The notes under the pieces were generated by a model, which worked only from the letters and a program-made list of their open reading frames with translations, did no database searches and was not told where the DNA came from. Below are positions 32,675-43,786 of a DNA stretch of 64,000 nucleotides, in pieces. The translations under genes were made by a program, and so were the position numbers. Every line of letters starts with the position of its first letter. Position 1 is the stretch's first letter. This DNA comes from Achatina immaculata (lineage: Eukaryota > Mollusca > Gastropoda > Stylommatophora > Achatinidae): positions 20,140,503 to 20,204,502 of the forward strand of contig CM019715.1 in the NCBI GenBank assembly GCA_009760885.1, read 5' to 3'.

Positions 32675-34345
32675 AGCAGAATAGTGGTGTGGCCATGGGT
32701 ACCAAAATGGGCCCCAGCTACGCATGTCTGTTCATCGGCCACTTCGAACACAAGGTTCTGAGAACCTATAGAAGCCCCTTTCCTACCTTCTATAGACGCT
32801 ACATAGACGATGGCATTGGGGTCACATCAATGCCAGAGGAAGAACTTGACAACTTTATCAGCTATATTAAGGAGTATAATCCTGTCATTTCTTTCATCTC
32901 CCATGTCTCTGCTACTTTCACTAACTTTCTCGACATTGCCGTTACTATCGGCCATTCCGGGCTTACTACTTCTATCCACTATAAACCTACAGACTCTCAA
33001 AGCTACCTCCTGTACTCTTCCTCTCATCCCAGATCGTGCAAGGACTCTATTCCTTTTTCCCAGCTTCTTAGGTTGCGACGTTTGTGTAATGAGGATTTGG
33101 ATTTCCATGATCAAGGCCATAAAATGCTAGATTTCTACCGTCAACGCGGCTATCCAGAACATGTTCTCTTGTCATCTTGGAACCGCATCAGCCATATATT
33201 GCGGCAACAAGCTCTCACGCCTAAACCGCACTGTAGCTCGGGCAGAGTTAAATTGGTACTCACGCACCACCCTCATAGCTTGGCAGTTAAGAACATACTG
33301 TTTTGCCTTATCCATCTCCTCCAGACTGAGCCTGATACACGTGAACTTTTTGGGGAACCCCCACTGGTGGCCTACAGACGGGACAAGAACCTCAGGAGTC
33401 GCCTTAAGACAGATGACACTTTTTATGGTACCAGACTTTGCGGACGCCGTAGATGCAACACTTGTCCGTTTGTTGAAGAGGCTAGCCAGATCTCCTTCCC
33501 TAAGTCCACGTTATCAGTTCAGGAGGGTTTCACCTGCACTTCACGCAATGTTATTTATGCTATTATTTGCAAACGTTGTGATATGAAGTACATAGGGGAG
33601 ACCGGTTTACGCTTATGAGACCGTTTTCGCCAACATCTTAATGATATTTCTAAGAGAGCCTGGACACCTGTGGCTAAACATTTTTGCCTTAGCAACCACA
33701 GGGGAAAACAGGACATTTCGGTTAGTGCGATCCGCTCTTGTTCTGCTGATGTACGATCTCGGAGGGTCATAGAATAGCGCCTTATTTTCCAGGTTAGCTG
33801 TCTCCACCCAGCTGGAATTAACAATGTATTCAGCTTCCATTAACTTCTTTAGCTTTCCACTCCAGTTTTTGTGACGCGGTCTTGTGCTATTCACCAGTTT
33901 CACATTTTCTCACTGCAGGTGTTTATGTTCTTCATTATCTCTCCTATTCCCCCCCCTCCCGATAGCTTCTCCTCTAGCGGCTATTTCTATTGCCCTTCCC
34001 CCACCTGTGTCTCTCCCTCTCTCCGCCTCCTCTTTACAATTGGCTATATCGGCTTATCCTTTGTGTGGCCCCGCGTGGTCTCTATGCCTCGTCTAGAGGA
34101 CTCATATTTCTGTGGTTCCCTACTTTTGGAGGATGTCATATTGATAACTTTTCGCTTTTACTTTTTTGTCTCGTTTTTGTATGTAATCCTCGAAAAAAGT
34201 CTCACGCCGAAATATCGGATGTTGTATATTCTTCATTTATACATTCTCATCTCACTGTCATACGTTCTATTTGTTTTTTCTCACTTTACTCACTCCCTCT
34301 GCCACCTTGTAAAACTGCACCATACATCTCTACCTACCTTTATTA
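32675..34345 (+). mobile_element. Penelope-like element 1 (5'-truncated)
   Basis: Holds the C-terminal half of a Penelope-like RT and a GIY-YIG domain (32689-33777), then about 570 bp of 3' sequence whose end is shared with the tail at 6218-6365. The 5' half of the RT is missing. The left junction is with LINE C, and the right edge abuts the TGTTGCTGTATG minisatellite. Confidence 0.88.
32689..33777 (+). pseudogene. Penelope-like RT / GIY-YIG endonuclease, truncated
   Basis: The frame begins in RT motif B (AMGTKMGPSYACLF), followed by the catalytic motif YRRYIDDGIGV, then the thumb region with a helical QL..RRLC segment. A CGRRRCNTC cysteine cluster precedes the GIY-YIG domain, whose start is VIYAIICKRCDMKYIGETGL. 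A TGA at 33616-33618 stops the frame where the second element (43547-43786) has Gly (GLRLGDR). The reading frame then continues in register through NHRGKQD to a TAG at 33775. These enzymes prime reverse transcription at nicks made by the endonuclease. This copy lacks the RT N-terminus and is inactive. Confidence 0.88.
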
Positions 34346-35500
34346 TGTGTTTGGGTAAGCTGTTGATGTATGTGTTTCTGTAAGTTGTTGCTGTATGTGT
34401 TTCTGTACGTTGTTGCTATAGGTGTTTCTGTAAGTTGTTGCTATATGTGTTTCTGTAAGTTGTTGCTGTAATTGTTTATGTAAGTTGCTGCTGTATGTGT
34501 TTTTGTAGGTGTTGCTGTACGTGTTTTTGTAGGTTGTTGCTGTAAGTGTTTCTATAAGTTGTTGCTGTGTATGTTTCTGTTAATTGTTGCTGTATGTGTT
34601 TCTGTAAGTATTATGTATTGGTTGCTATATGTGTATCTCTAAGTTGTTGCTGTATGTGTTTCTGTAAGTATTATGTATTGGTTGCTATATGTGTATCTCT
34701 AAGTTGTTGCTGTAAGTGTTTCTGTAAGTTGTTGCTGTATGTGTTTCTGTAAGTTGTTGCTGTATGCTGTATGTGTTTCTGTAAGTTGTTGCTGTATGTG
34801 TTTAAGTTGTTGCTGTATGTGTTTCTATAAGTTGTTGCTGTATGTGTTTCTGTAAGTTGTTGCTGTATGTGTTTCTATAAGTTGCTGCTGTATGTGTTTC
34901 TGTTAATTGGTGCTGTATGTGTTTCTGTAAGTATTATATATTGGTTGCTATATGTGTATCTCTAAGTTGTTGCTGTAAGTGTTTCTGTAAGTTGTTGCTG
35001 TATGTGTTTCTGTAAGTTGTTGCTGTATGTGTTTCTGTAAGTTGTTGCTGTATGCTGTATGTGTTTCTATAAGTTGTTGCTGTATGTATTTCTGCACGTA
35101 TTGTGTTTTGATTGCTGTATGTGTTTTTGTAAGTGTTGCTGTATGTGGTTCTGTAAGTTGTTGCTGTATGTATTTTTGTAAGTGTTGCTGTATGTGTTTC
35201 TGTAAGTATTGTGTATGGATTATTGTATGTATTTCTGTGTTTCTGTAAGCATTGTGCATTGGTTGCTGTATGTGTTTATGTTAGTGTTGCTGTATATGTT
35301 TCTGTACGTGTTGCTATATGCATTGCTATATGTATTTCTGTATGTGTTGCTGTATATTTTGCTGTATGGATTGCTGTATGTGCTTGTGTGTGTTGCTGTA
35401 TATTTTGCTGTATGGATTGCTGTATGTGCTGGTATGTGTTGCTGTATATTTTGCTGTATGGATTGCTGTATGTGCTGGTATGTGTTGCTGTAAGTTCTGG
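34346..35500. repeat. TGTTGCTGTATG minisatellite, large block
   Basis: About 1.15 kb of ~22-bp units (GTTGCTGTATGTGTTTCTGT plus AA), with longer composite units containing AAGTATTATGTATTGGTTGC repeated at 34600, 34660 and 34925. The right end changes to ~15-bp units (TTGCTGTATATTTTG). Cys/Val-rich frames here are artefacts. Confidence 0.95.
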
Positions 35501-35505
35501 TTTCA

Positions 35506-36204
35506 TATACTGTAAACTGTTTCTGACCTCCTTACAGCATGCGATATGTTAGCTTCACGTATTTATTTTTCATTATCAGTTTCCCTCCAATAGATCAGTC
35601 TAAAGCCACCTCACTTATCTGCCTTCCTGGATGTTAAACAATGCGGTGTCTTTAATAGCGTCTCACTGAGAAAACAGAGAGTCAGACACTAGCTCACACG
35701 GCAGACATAACTCTCTGTAACCCAAATCTCAGCAAATCGATAGCTCAAAGTCTGTATAGAATCTGTAGCTACACGATTAAAAAACAAATGGTGGATGGCA
35801 AATGTCTGCAGACCTGCCAGCATGTAATCCTCTTTACACGCTCTATAAGCGGACGACAATAAATCTTGTAATTAAAACAGGATGGTTACAGTGCTCTTAT
35901 TATGAAAAGACTCGGGAACACTTTCTCTAACTGTGCTGGATCAAAAAAAAAAAAAGTACACTTGTAAGGTTCGCTATTAATATACAAGAAGTTCTGCAAG
36001 TTTTAAGTCTACTGAAACAGCAACATGAATTCAGTTTGAAGTTGTATAATTTCTGGGAATGAATGAAGAACATAAAAAAGAAGTTTACAAAATTCATGAA
36101 GACGAAGAAGAAAAAAAAGGAAAAAAAAATACCACAGAAAAAAGAAACAGAGAAAACAAGGAAACAATGAGAAAATAAGAAACACAGAAGAGTAATCATA
36201 GAGC
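35506..36204. other. Unique sequence, purine-rich at right
   Basis: No gene recognised. 36050-36195 is strongly purine-rich on the plus strand (A/G tracts). Confidence 0.45.
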
Positions 36205-36664
36205 AGTGTGTGTTGCTATGTGTACTGTCATGTGCTGCTTTACGTGTTGCTGTATGTGTTGTTGTATGTGTTGGTATATATGCTGTTGCAAGTGTTGCTA
36301 TATGTGTTGCTGCATGTGCTGCTATATACGTTGCTGTATGTGTATGGGTTGCTATATGTATTGCTTTATGCGTTTTTGTATGTGTTGCTATATATGTTGT
36401 ATATGATGCTATATGTGTTGCTGTATGCGTTGTTGCATATGTTGCTGTATATGTTGTTGTATGTGTTCTTATATGCGTTGTTGTATGTGTTGCTATATGT
36501 ATTGCTTTATGTGTTGTTGTATGTGTTGTTATATATATTGTATGTGTTGCTATATGCGTTGTATGTGTTGCTATATGTGCTGCTGTATGTGGTGCCGTAG
36601 GTGTTGCTATATGCATTGCTATATTTGTTTTGCAATATGTGTTGTGTGTAACAGTATATAATAC
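36205..36664. repeat. TGTTGCTATATG minisatellite block
   Basis: 15-bp and related units (TGTGTTGCTGTATG, TGTGTTGTTGTATG). The LINE family A insertion site lies at its right end (TATTATATGACAGT, 36665-36678). Confidence 0.93.
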
Positions 36665-36696
36665 TATTATATGACAGTCATCATCATCATCATCAG

Positions 36697-37315
36697 GTGC
36701 CGTGCCGACTGGTGTTGGCTATTATGTTTCTCCAGAGTACACGATCTTTCATGCAGGCCATCAGTTCAGTTGGTGATCTCCTCTCACACCATCCCGTCAG
36801 ACTGTCCAGTATCATTTCTCTTGGTCTTCCTCTTGATCTTCTTCCTTCTACTATTTTTCCTGTTGTTATAATATTTTCAATGCCCCTCTTCTCATTGCAT
36901 GTCCTATGAAAGTACATTGTCTCTCTCTTATTTTTTGACAAGGTTTTTTTCTCTGTCCAGCTCTTCTCATACATTCTTCATTAGTTATTTTTGCTGTCCA
37001 GGAGATTCGCAATATTCTTCTAATAAACCACATTTCTGCTGCTTCCGATGATTTTTGTGCAGACTTGCCTATTGTCCATGATTCACTTCCATATAACAAG
37101 ATAGGTTCAATATAGCATTTTAGGACTCGTTTTCTAACATTCATTGATAAAGATGTGTTAGCTAATATGTTTCTCATTCTCTGAAATGCAGTCTTTGCTT
37201 GGCCTGTTCTGTTCCTAATTTCTGTTCTGCATTTCCCATCTGAAGTTATTACTGCTCCAAGGTATTTGAATTTCTGCACCTGCTTTAGAATGGTTCCGTT
37301 TAATTTAATATGCAT
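36697..37315 (-). pseudogene. LINE A C-terminal region after RT
   Basis: Starts [20 protein letters not shown], then CYIEPILLYGSESWTIGKS and WFIRRILRISW, a standard LINE connection region. A frameshift near 36882 (a run of four C where the copy at 44262 has five) moves the final segment, with KIVEGRRSRGRPREMILD and VLWRNIIANTSRHGT, to another frame. The element then ends in (GAT)n. Confidence 0.88.
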
Positions 37316-38385
37316 GCTGGTGGATTCTGTTTCTTAGATATAACCATAGTCTCTGTCTTTTTGATGTTCAAAGTAAGGCCTTTCTGCTCACTTTCTTTCG
37401 TGACTTTATCCAAAAGATTTTGCAGGTCTTGTTTGTTCTCAGCTATCAGTACTGTGTCGTCAGCATACCGAAGGTTGTTAATATTGTATCCTCCAATTTT
37501 TATGCCTGGTTCTGTGATGATTGTTCTTAGAATATTCTCGCTATACAGAGAAAAAAGGTCTGGAGATAGTACACATCCTTGTCGCACCCCTTGTTTTATA
37601 GGTTGATATTTTCCAATTCTATTTTCAACTCGAACTGCTGCTTCTTGCTGCCAGTATAGATGTTTTACAATCCTCAGGTCTTTGCCGTCTATATTGATGT
37701 CTTCAAGCATTTTAATAATTTCATTATGTTTCACCTTGTCAAATGCCTTGGTGTAATCAATGAAGCATAAGTAGAGATCTTTCTGTACTTCTAAAGCTCT
37801 TTCTGTTAGTGTTTGTAAAGCATAAATGGCATTGTGTGTTCCCTTTCCTTCAACAAATCCAAACTGTTCATCTGCTATTTCCATTTTTATCTTTTTCCTT
37901 GTTCTTCTCATAATTATTCTCAGAAGTAGCTTCGTTATGTGACATGAGAGGCTGATAGTCCGGTGGTCGTCACATTCGTTTGCACCTGGTTTCTTTGGTA
38001 GTGCTATAAACGTGGATTTAATCAGGTCACTGGGAATATAACCACTGTTGTAAATGTCATTCAGTAATTTGGTTATTATTTTTATTCCTGTCTCCTCTAG
38101 TGCCTCTATTTCTTCTATTGTTATATTATCAGGCCCAGTCGCTTTTCCTTTCTTCATGTGTTTGATGGCATATATGATTTCATCTTCAAGTATTGGCAGT
38201 CCATCACAGTTTTCAGTATCTGGTGTTAATTCTGGTCTTTCTCCTCCATATAGCTCAGCGATATACTCTGTCCACCTGTCCACAATGTCTTCTTTTCCCA
38301 TTAACATTTTACCTTCTTTCGATTTCAGGCATCCTGCGGTATATTTTGTTTTCCTGCCTGTGAGTTCATTAATTCGTTTGTGCAT
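37300..38385 (-). pseudogene. LINE A reverse transcriptase
   Basis: 361 open codons. Visible in order: [20 protein letters not shown] (start of RT fingers), [47 protein letters not shown] (first catalytic Asp), [19 protein letters not shown], and [13 protein letters not shown] (YADD catalytic pair). All catalytic residues are intact. The frame shifts by one base against the C-terminal tail near 37305-37318 and is out of frame with the endonuclease upstream, so it cannot make the full protein. Confidence 0.92.
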
Positions 38386-38540
38386 GTTTTTGCTGTCTTT
38401 ATTATGAGAGTCCTCTGTCTGTCTGCACTGTTCATTTAATCACACTTCTTATTTCTTTATTTATCTTGCTATATTTTTTCCTCGTTATTTTTACTCCTCC
38501 TCCTCTTGTCCATCAGTCCTAAGATGTCATCTGTCATCCA

Positions 38541-39333
38541 CTAATTTTTAGGGGCTTCTTTTTTCGGTGGTATTATCTCCTTAACAGTTTGGTGGATAGA
38601 ATCTCTTAACATTTCCCATTGTTCATCTATACTATTTATCTTTTCTATTGCATTGTATCTATTTGTTATTATAACTTTGTATTGTTCTCGCAGTTCTTGG
38701 TCATTTTTAAGAAGTTCTCTATTCAGTTTGATGTTTCTCACTTTTCTGCCTGCTTTCTTTAGCTTTATTCTAACTTTTCCACAGAGTGGATCATGGTCAC
38801 TATTGCAGTCAGCTCCTGGCATGGTTTTTGTTGTCATTAATGCACTGCGGAATTGTTTGTTGATTAATATGTAGTCTATCTGGTTAAATGTCTTTTTGTC
38901 TGGGCTGCACCACGTTGCCAGTCTTCGAGGATGTTGTTTAAACCAGGTGTTTCCTACAACCATGCTGTGTATTCTTGCCCATTCAATTAATTTATAACCT
39001 CTGTCATTCCTCTCCCCCAGTCCATAGTCACCAACGATGTCTGAAGTTCTTCCTTTACCAACTTTGGCATTAAAATCTCCCATGACTATGGTAACTTCAT
39101 GAGACTTTGTGTGTTTTAGTGCTGTCTCTATGTCATTATAAAATAGCTGTACATCTTCTTCAGAACTTTGAGATGTTGGAGCGTATACTTGTATAATATT
39201 TATGTTTGCTGGTCGTCCTTTCAGTTGGGCTAGCAGGACTCTGTCCGAGATGTTAAAATATCCTACAATTGTCCTTGCCGTGTGTTCATCAAATATAATT
39301 CCTACTCCTCGTTCATGTTTCTCACTTCCTGAA

Positions 39334-39369
<36 letters not shown>

Positions 39370-39690
39370 AACCTTAAGTGCCAAGGGCACATGGGGCTTC
39401 CGCAAGGGTTTTCCACAAATGCCTGTCCTTCGCCTTTTTTTCTGCTCTTGCCCAGGTGAGCCCTCTACTGCTCATCATCCTTTCTGTTGTTCTTCTCCAT
39501 GTACTGAATATATTATTGTATATTTATCTGAGTTTATCTTCCCTGCACCTGTCCATCTAACTTCACTCATTCCTAATATGTTGATCTTCATCCTTTCCAT
39601 TTCCATCTTTACATTTTCTAATTTTCCAGCCTGGAATAAAGTTCTAACATTCTATGTTGCTATTTTGAACTTGTTAGTTTTGCCACCACT
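38541..39690 (-). pseudogene. LINE A apurinic-type endonuclease (interrupted)
   Basis: The N-terminal part reads minus from 39690: IAT*NVRTL, where the conserved Trp of WNVRTL is a TAG (39652-39654), then KLENVKMEMERM and LGMSEVRWTGAG. At 39512 it is broken by the family B insertion, and it resumes in the same frame at 39336 with GSEKHERGVGIIFDE, IIQVYAP and, from 39083, MGDFNAKVG (the metal-binding GDFN motif), ending with SDHDPL (catalytic SDH motif). The domain would nick target DNA for target-primed reverse transcription. A TAG at 38541 closes the frame before the RT. Confidence 0.88.
39337..39503 (-). mobile_element. Nested LINE family B tail inside LINE A
   Basis: A 167-bp 5'-truncated family B 3' end with a 28-bp (AG)n tail (plus-strand CT at 39337-39364). 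It is flanked by CTGAATAT at 39329-39336 and 39504-39511, an 8-bp target-site duplication within the endonuclease. Removing one copy restores the register of the endonuclease frame, so the insertion is younger than LINE A. Confidence 0.92.
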
Positions 39691-39939
39691 AGCTTGATGA
39701 CGATCTGGCCTCACCTGTGGCTAGTGAGCTGCCCTACCGGACGAGGCTGTTCCAGAGGAACATCCATTAACGTCGTTCATGATGAATCGATTATTCTGTT
39801 CAAGCATAACTATTCTTGGGAACTACAACAGTGGTTTCCCGTTGCCTTCTGTCGGTGTGTGTACGGACTCTCCGCTAGCCTTTGGACTCCCTGTCCTACC
39901 CGCAAGGTAGTGTATATATAACATTTATTATATGACAGT

Positions 39940-40145
39940 ACTGGCGATATTAATGACAGAGGACAACATTACAACCAGCGGAGATCATTTGTAGTATAGA
40001 CTGATGGTACTGGGTAACAGATGTACAAGAATTGTGGCAGGATGTTGCTTATGGAATCTTGACACGCTTGGGAATTATACAACCAAGCACTAAATATTCT
40101 GAGACTGAAAGAAAGTAGTGACAGAAAATGAGATAAAGTGACCAA
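39940..40145. other. Short unique spacer
   Basis: No feature recognised between LINE A and the 26-bp minisatellite. Confidence 0.4.
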
Positions 40146-40287
40146 TAACACATTTTTATAGTGCTAGGGAAACACATGTTTATAGTGCTAGAAAAACACA
40201 TTTTATAGTGCTAGAAAAATACACTTTTATAGTGGTAGAAAAACACGTTTTTATATCGGTAGAAAAACACATTTCTATAGTGCTAGA
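40146..40287. repeat. ~26-bp minisatellite, left part
   Basis: Units TTATAGTGCTAGAAAAACAC plus ATTTTT. The array is interrupted by LINE C and continues at 41870. Confidence 0.93.
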
Positions 40288-41869
40288 CTGTGGAAGCAGA
40301 AATCAACAGTGTGAATTATTATTGGAGGAGAAAGAACCCGAGCCGACAATGGAAGAAGTTTTATGGGCAATAAAGAGTCTGAAAAATGGTAAATCACCAG
40401 GATGTGATGAGATAACCGCTGAATTTATTAAAGCAGGAGGAAAGGAGTGTGCAACAATCTATCATGCACTATGTAAAAAGATATGGTATTCAGGTATTTG
40501 GCCAAAAGAATGGATAAGAACTGTATTCATACCACTGCCAAAAAAGGGTAACCTGAAATTATGCACCAACTACAGAACTGTTGCCCTGATTAGTCATGCC
40601 AGTAAAATTCTGTTAAAAATCATAATGGGTAGACTTCGAAAGAAAATAGAAGAAGAAGTCAATATGGTCCAAGCTGGCTTCAGGCAAGGAAGAGGATCAA
40701 GAGATCATATATTCAATCTAAGATTAATAATAGAGAAATGCAGGGAGTTTAATGTGAATCTATATTTATCCTTTATAGACTACTCAAAGGCATTTGATTG
40801 TGTACAACACCAGAAACTTTGGGAAATAATGGAAAAAATGGGATTTCCAACACATTTGATACAATTAACATCACTGCTGTATTTAGACCAACAAGCAGCA
40901 GTAAGAATAAATGGTGAAACAACAAGTTGGTTTGACATAAAACAAGGGGTCCGTCAGGGGTGCATATTGTCACCCTACTTATTTAACTTGTATACTGAAA
41001 ATATAATGAGGAATGTAGAGAAGATGTAGACAAAGAATATTACGATGCCATAACAGTTGGAGGTTATGAAATACCAGAGATTAGATATGCTGATGACACA
41101 GTATTGCTGTCCACAACACAAGAAGGAATGGAAAAACTAATTATGTCAGTCCGCAAGAACAGCGAAGAGCAGAACCTCTATCTTAATGCAAAGAAAACTA
41201 AAGTGATGACAACTGACAAAACAAACAAGGCAACTGAAATATGTATCAATGAGGAAAAACTGGAAGAAGTGGAGAGTTTTGAATATCTTGGATCACTACT
41301 AACTAATAATGGAGATACAATGAGGGAAATTAAAAGGAGGACATCTATTGCTCTTCAGAAAGTAAAACAAATAAAGAATCTGTGGAGAGGAGCAGACAGA
41401 ACCACAAAAATAAGATTTTTAAGGGCATGCATCTTTCCTATCGCAACATATGCCTGTGAGACCTGGACACTTAACAAAACAGCTGAGAAGCACATAAATG
41501 CCTTTGAATGTAAATGCTATAGAAGAGTTCTCCAAATATCGTGGACACAAAAAAGAACAAATATATCTATACTACAAGAGCTTAATATTGAAGAAGGCTG
41601 GCTAGTAAAGAGGATTAAAGAGAGAAAACTTAAATATTTTGGCCACATTAAACGTCATGATAATTTAGAGAAGACCGTATTGGAAGGATACATAATGGGA
41701 AAAAGAAAAAGAGGAAGACCGAAACGAAGATGGCTGCAAGACATCGTTGATGATCTGGAAATGGATGCAGCAGCAGCAGGCCATCTTGCTCACAACCGAG
41801 AGGCCTACAGGAGTGCTGTTTGGGAGGCAAAGTTCCGAAAGGGACATGCAAAGGAATGCAAAGGAATGA
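40288..41869 (+). mobile_element. LINE family C, longest copy (5'-truncated)
   Basis: About 1.58 kb inserted into the 26-bp minisatellite: TAGTGCTAGA at 40278-40287 and 41871-41880 flanks it, although it is also the host repeat unit. It contains the RT domain and C-terminal region in two frames, ending at an (AATG)-like tail (GGAATGCAAAGGAATGAATAG). The endonuclease is missing through 5' truncation. Confidence 0.9.
40289..41029 (+). pseudogene. LINE C reverse transcriptase, first part
   Basis: The open frame starts upstream in minisatellite sequence, so only codons from ~40289 are LINE-derived. Motifs: EEVLWAIKSLKNGKSPGCDE, FIPLPKKGNLKLCTNYRTVA, QAGFRQGRGSRDHIFNLRLI, FIDYSKAFDCV (catalytic Asp) and GVRQGCILSPYLFNLYTEN. 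It stops at 41029 because of a 1-base deletion near 41012, seen by comparison with the fragment at 31927 (GTAGAG against GTTAGAG). Confidence 0.92.
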
Positions 41870-42006
41870 ATAGTGCTAGAAAAACTCATTTTTATAATGC
41901 TAGAAAAACATTTTATAGTGGTAGAAAACACATTTTTATAGTGCTAGACAAACAATTTTATAGTGCTAGAAAAACACATTTCCTAAATAGTGCTGGGAGA
42001 CAGTGA
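41032..42006 (+). pseudogene. LINE C RT second part and C-terminal region
   Basis: In the frame after the deletion: [20 protein letters not shown] (YADD pair intact), NEEKLEEVESFEYLGSLLT, ACIFPIATYACETWTLNKTA, KCYRRVLQISWTQKRT, YFGHIKRHDNLEKTVLEG and GKRKRGRPKRRWLQDIV. The last ~45 codons after 41870 are translated minisatellite, not LINE. Apart from the single shift the coding sequence is well preserved, so this is a recent copy. Confidence 0.9.
41870..41990. repeat. ~26-bp minisatellite, right part
   Basis: Continuation of the 40146-40287 array (TAGTGCTAGAAAAACTCATT units). Confidence 0.92.
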
Positions 42007-42204
42007 CGGGACGTGAGAGGGTAAAGAAGGGACTAGAAAGTGCAGTCGATCAGGCTGTAAGATACGTTTTTGAGGCAGTCGTCGCGGTCGATGAGGTTCT
42101 TAGAAGAGACTTCTAGTCCAACGTCTAATGTGAAACACGACGAACAAACCATCAATGATACCTGAAAGTTAGTGATGGATTCGAGTATTGTCAATTCATG
42201 TTCT

Positions 42205-42742
42205 TTCACATGCTGTATGTGTTGCTGTGTGTGTTTCTGTATGTATTGCTGTATGGGTTGCTGTATGTGTGGCTGTATGTGTTGCTGTATGTATTGATGT
42301 AAGGGTTGCTGTATGCGCTGCTGTATATTTTGATGTATGGGTTCCTGCATGTGTTACTGTATGTAGTGACGTATGGGTTGCTGCATGTGTTGCTGTATGT
42401 ATTGACGTATGGGTTGCTACATGTGGTGCTGTATCTATTGATGTATGGGTTGGTGCATGTGTTGCTGTATGTATTGATGAATGGGTTGCTGTGTGTGTTT
42501 CTGTATCTATTGATGTATGGGTTGCAGTATGTGTTTTGTATGCAGTGCTACATGGGTTGTTGTATAGATTTCTGTACGTATTTCGGTATGTTTTGCTGTA
42601 TTTATTTCTGTATGTTTTGCTGTACTTATTTCTGTATGGGTAGCTGTATGTGTTGCTTTATATGCTTCTGTATGTGTTTCTGTATGTGTTGCTTTAAGTG
42701 TTTCTGTATGACTAGCTGTACGTGTTGCTGTATGTGCTTATG
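42205..42742. repeat. TGTTGCTGTATG minisatellite block
   Basis: 15-bp based units (GTTGCTGTATGTATTGATGT and GGGTTGC variants) with a ~60-bp higher-order period at 42340-42520. It is interrupted by Penelope-like element 2 and continues at 44585. Confidence 0.93.
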
Positions 42743-42749
42743 TATGTCA

Positions 42750-43786
42750 AATTATGGGAAACCTACACTGGCAGACTTCCAGAATTCTATAAAAGGTACA
42801 TTGATGATGGCATTGGAATCACAAGCATGCCACAGGAAGAGCTAAAAAATTTATTAAATTCGCCAGTTCACTCAACAATAACATAAAATTCGATTATGAA
42901 ATTTCTGACAAGTCTGTCTACTTTTTAGATATTAAATATTAAAATTTCTATTGGCACAAACAGGCTTGTCACCTCTGTATTTTATAAGCCCACCGACAGC
43001 CACACCTATTTGCTTTATACCTCCTCCCATCCTGAAGCCTGTAAGAACTCCATCTCATACTCTCAACTCCTCCGTCTTCGCCGCATATATCAGGATAATA
43101 GATCAGTCAAACAAGTTATTAGAATTTTTCCGTCATCGCCACTATCCAGAAAACGTACTTCGTGAAGCCTTCAACGCTACCCAACTAGTGAGCAGCAAAG
43201 AAGTATTGAGGAAAAAGCCTGTTACTCCATCTGACAGAGTTAAGTTAGTACTGCCTTTCCACCCGCATGGTCAGATGGTTAAAAAAATTCTTTATCGTCA
43301 TCTGCTGCTAATCCAGCTCGACCCAACACTCGTGAAATTTTCTCTTATCCACCCCTGTTGGCATACAAACGTGAGCCAAACCTTAAGGACATCCTTGTCC
43401 ATAGCCACTTGAAGCAGAGTCTTACATATGTTGGCACCAGAAAATGTAACCGCCCCTGCTGCGTTACCTGCCTGGTAGTCTGAGAAACGAAAAAGATCAC
43501 CTTTCCCAAAACTCTTCATGAGGGATTCACGTGCGAGTCCCGTAATGTGATATATGTCATCGTTTGCAAAAGATGCAGGATAACGTATATTGGTAAGACT
43601 GGCCTCAGATTAGGCGACCGCATGCAAAAACATCTGTACGACATCGCCAAGCATGCTTCGAAACCAGTCCCAAATCATTTCAGTGGCCCCAACCACAGAG
43701 GCAAATCTGATTTTCTGGTAACAGTCATCAAACAATGTCACGTAGATGACACAAGCCGCCTATCGCTTGAGAACCGCTGCATTTAA
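42750..43786 (+). pseudogene. Penelope-like RT / GIY-YIG remnant 2
   Basis: Starts with ETYTGRLPEFYKRYIDDGIG (catalytic YIDD), SMPQEELK, then TSVFYKPTDSHTYLLYTSSH and LRLRRI. Frameshifts and stops occur near 42850-43090 and 43400. The GIY-YIG part is open from 43547 to 43786: VIVCKRCRITYIGKTGLRLG, DRMQKHLYDIAKH and the NHRGKSDF block, ending NRCI. It shares block order with element 1 but is clearly diverged, so they come from different sublineages or are old. Confidence 0.88.

Larger units (their letters stand above)
36679..39925 (-). mobile_element. Near full-length RTE-like LINE, family A
   Basis: The minus-strand element is bounded by perfect 14-bp direct repeats TATTATATGACAGT at 36665-36678 and 39926-39939, a target-site duplication. 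It ends 3' in (GAT)n before the left repeat. In order it holds a ~230-bp 5' leader, an AP-type endonuclease, a reverse transcriptase and a C-terminal tail, in about 3.08 kb once the nested family B insertion (39337-39503) is set aside. A single EN-RT region, ~3 kb length and a short-repeat tail fit the RTE clade. Frameshifts and nonsense codons make it inactive. Confidence 0.9.

Noticed and set aside
33871..34383. 170-codon hydrophobic frame after the Penelope element
   Set aside because: It lies in the element's 3' non-coding region, overlaps other open frames and shows no domain.
34346..36664. Long Cys/Val-rich or Tyr/Leu-rich frames that resemble membrane or metal-binding proteins
   Set aside because: All derive from TGTTGCTGTATG minisatellite units with 15-bp periodicity and are open in several frames at once.
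40208..40288. ATG start of the LINE C frame at 40208
   Set aside because: The first ~27 codons are translated 26-bp minisatellite; the LINE starts only after the insertion point, so this is not the native start.
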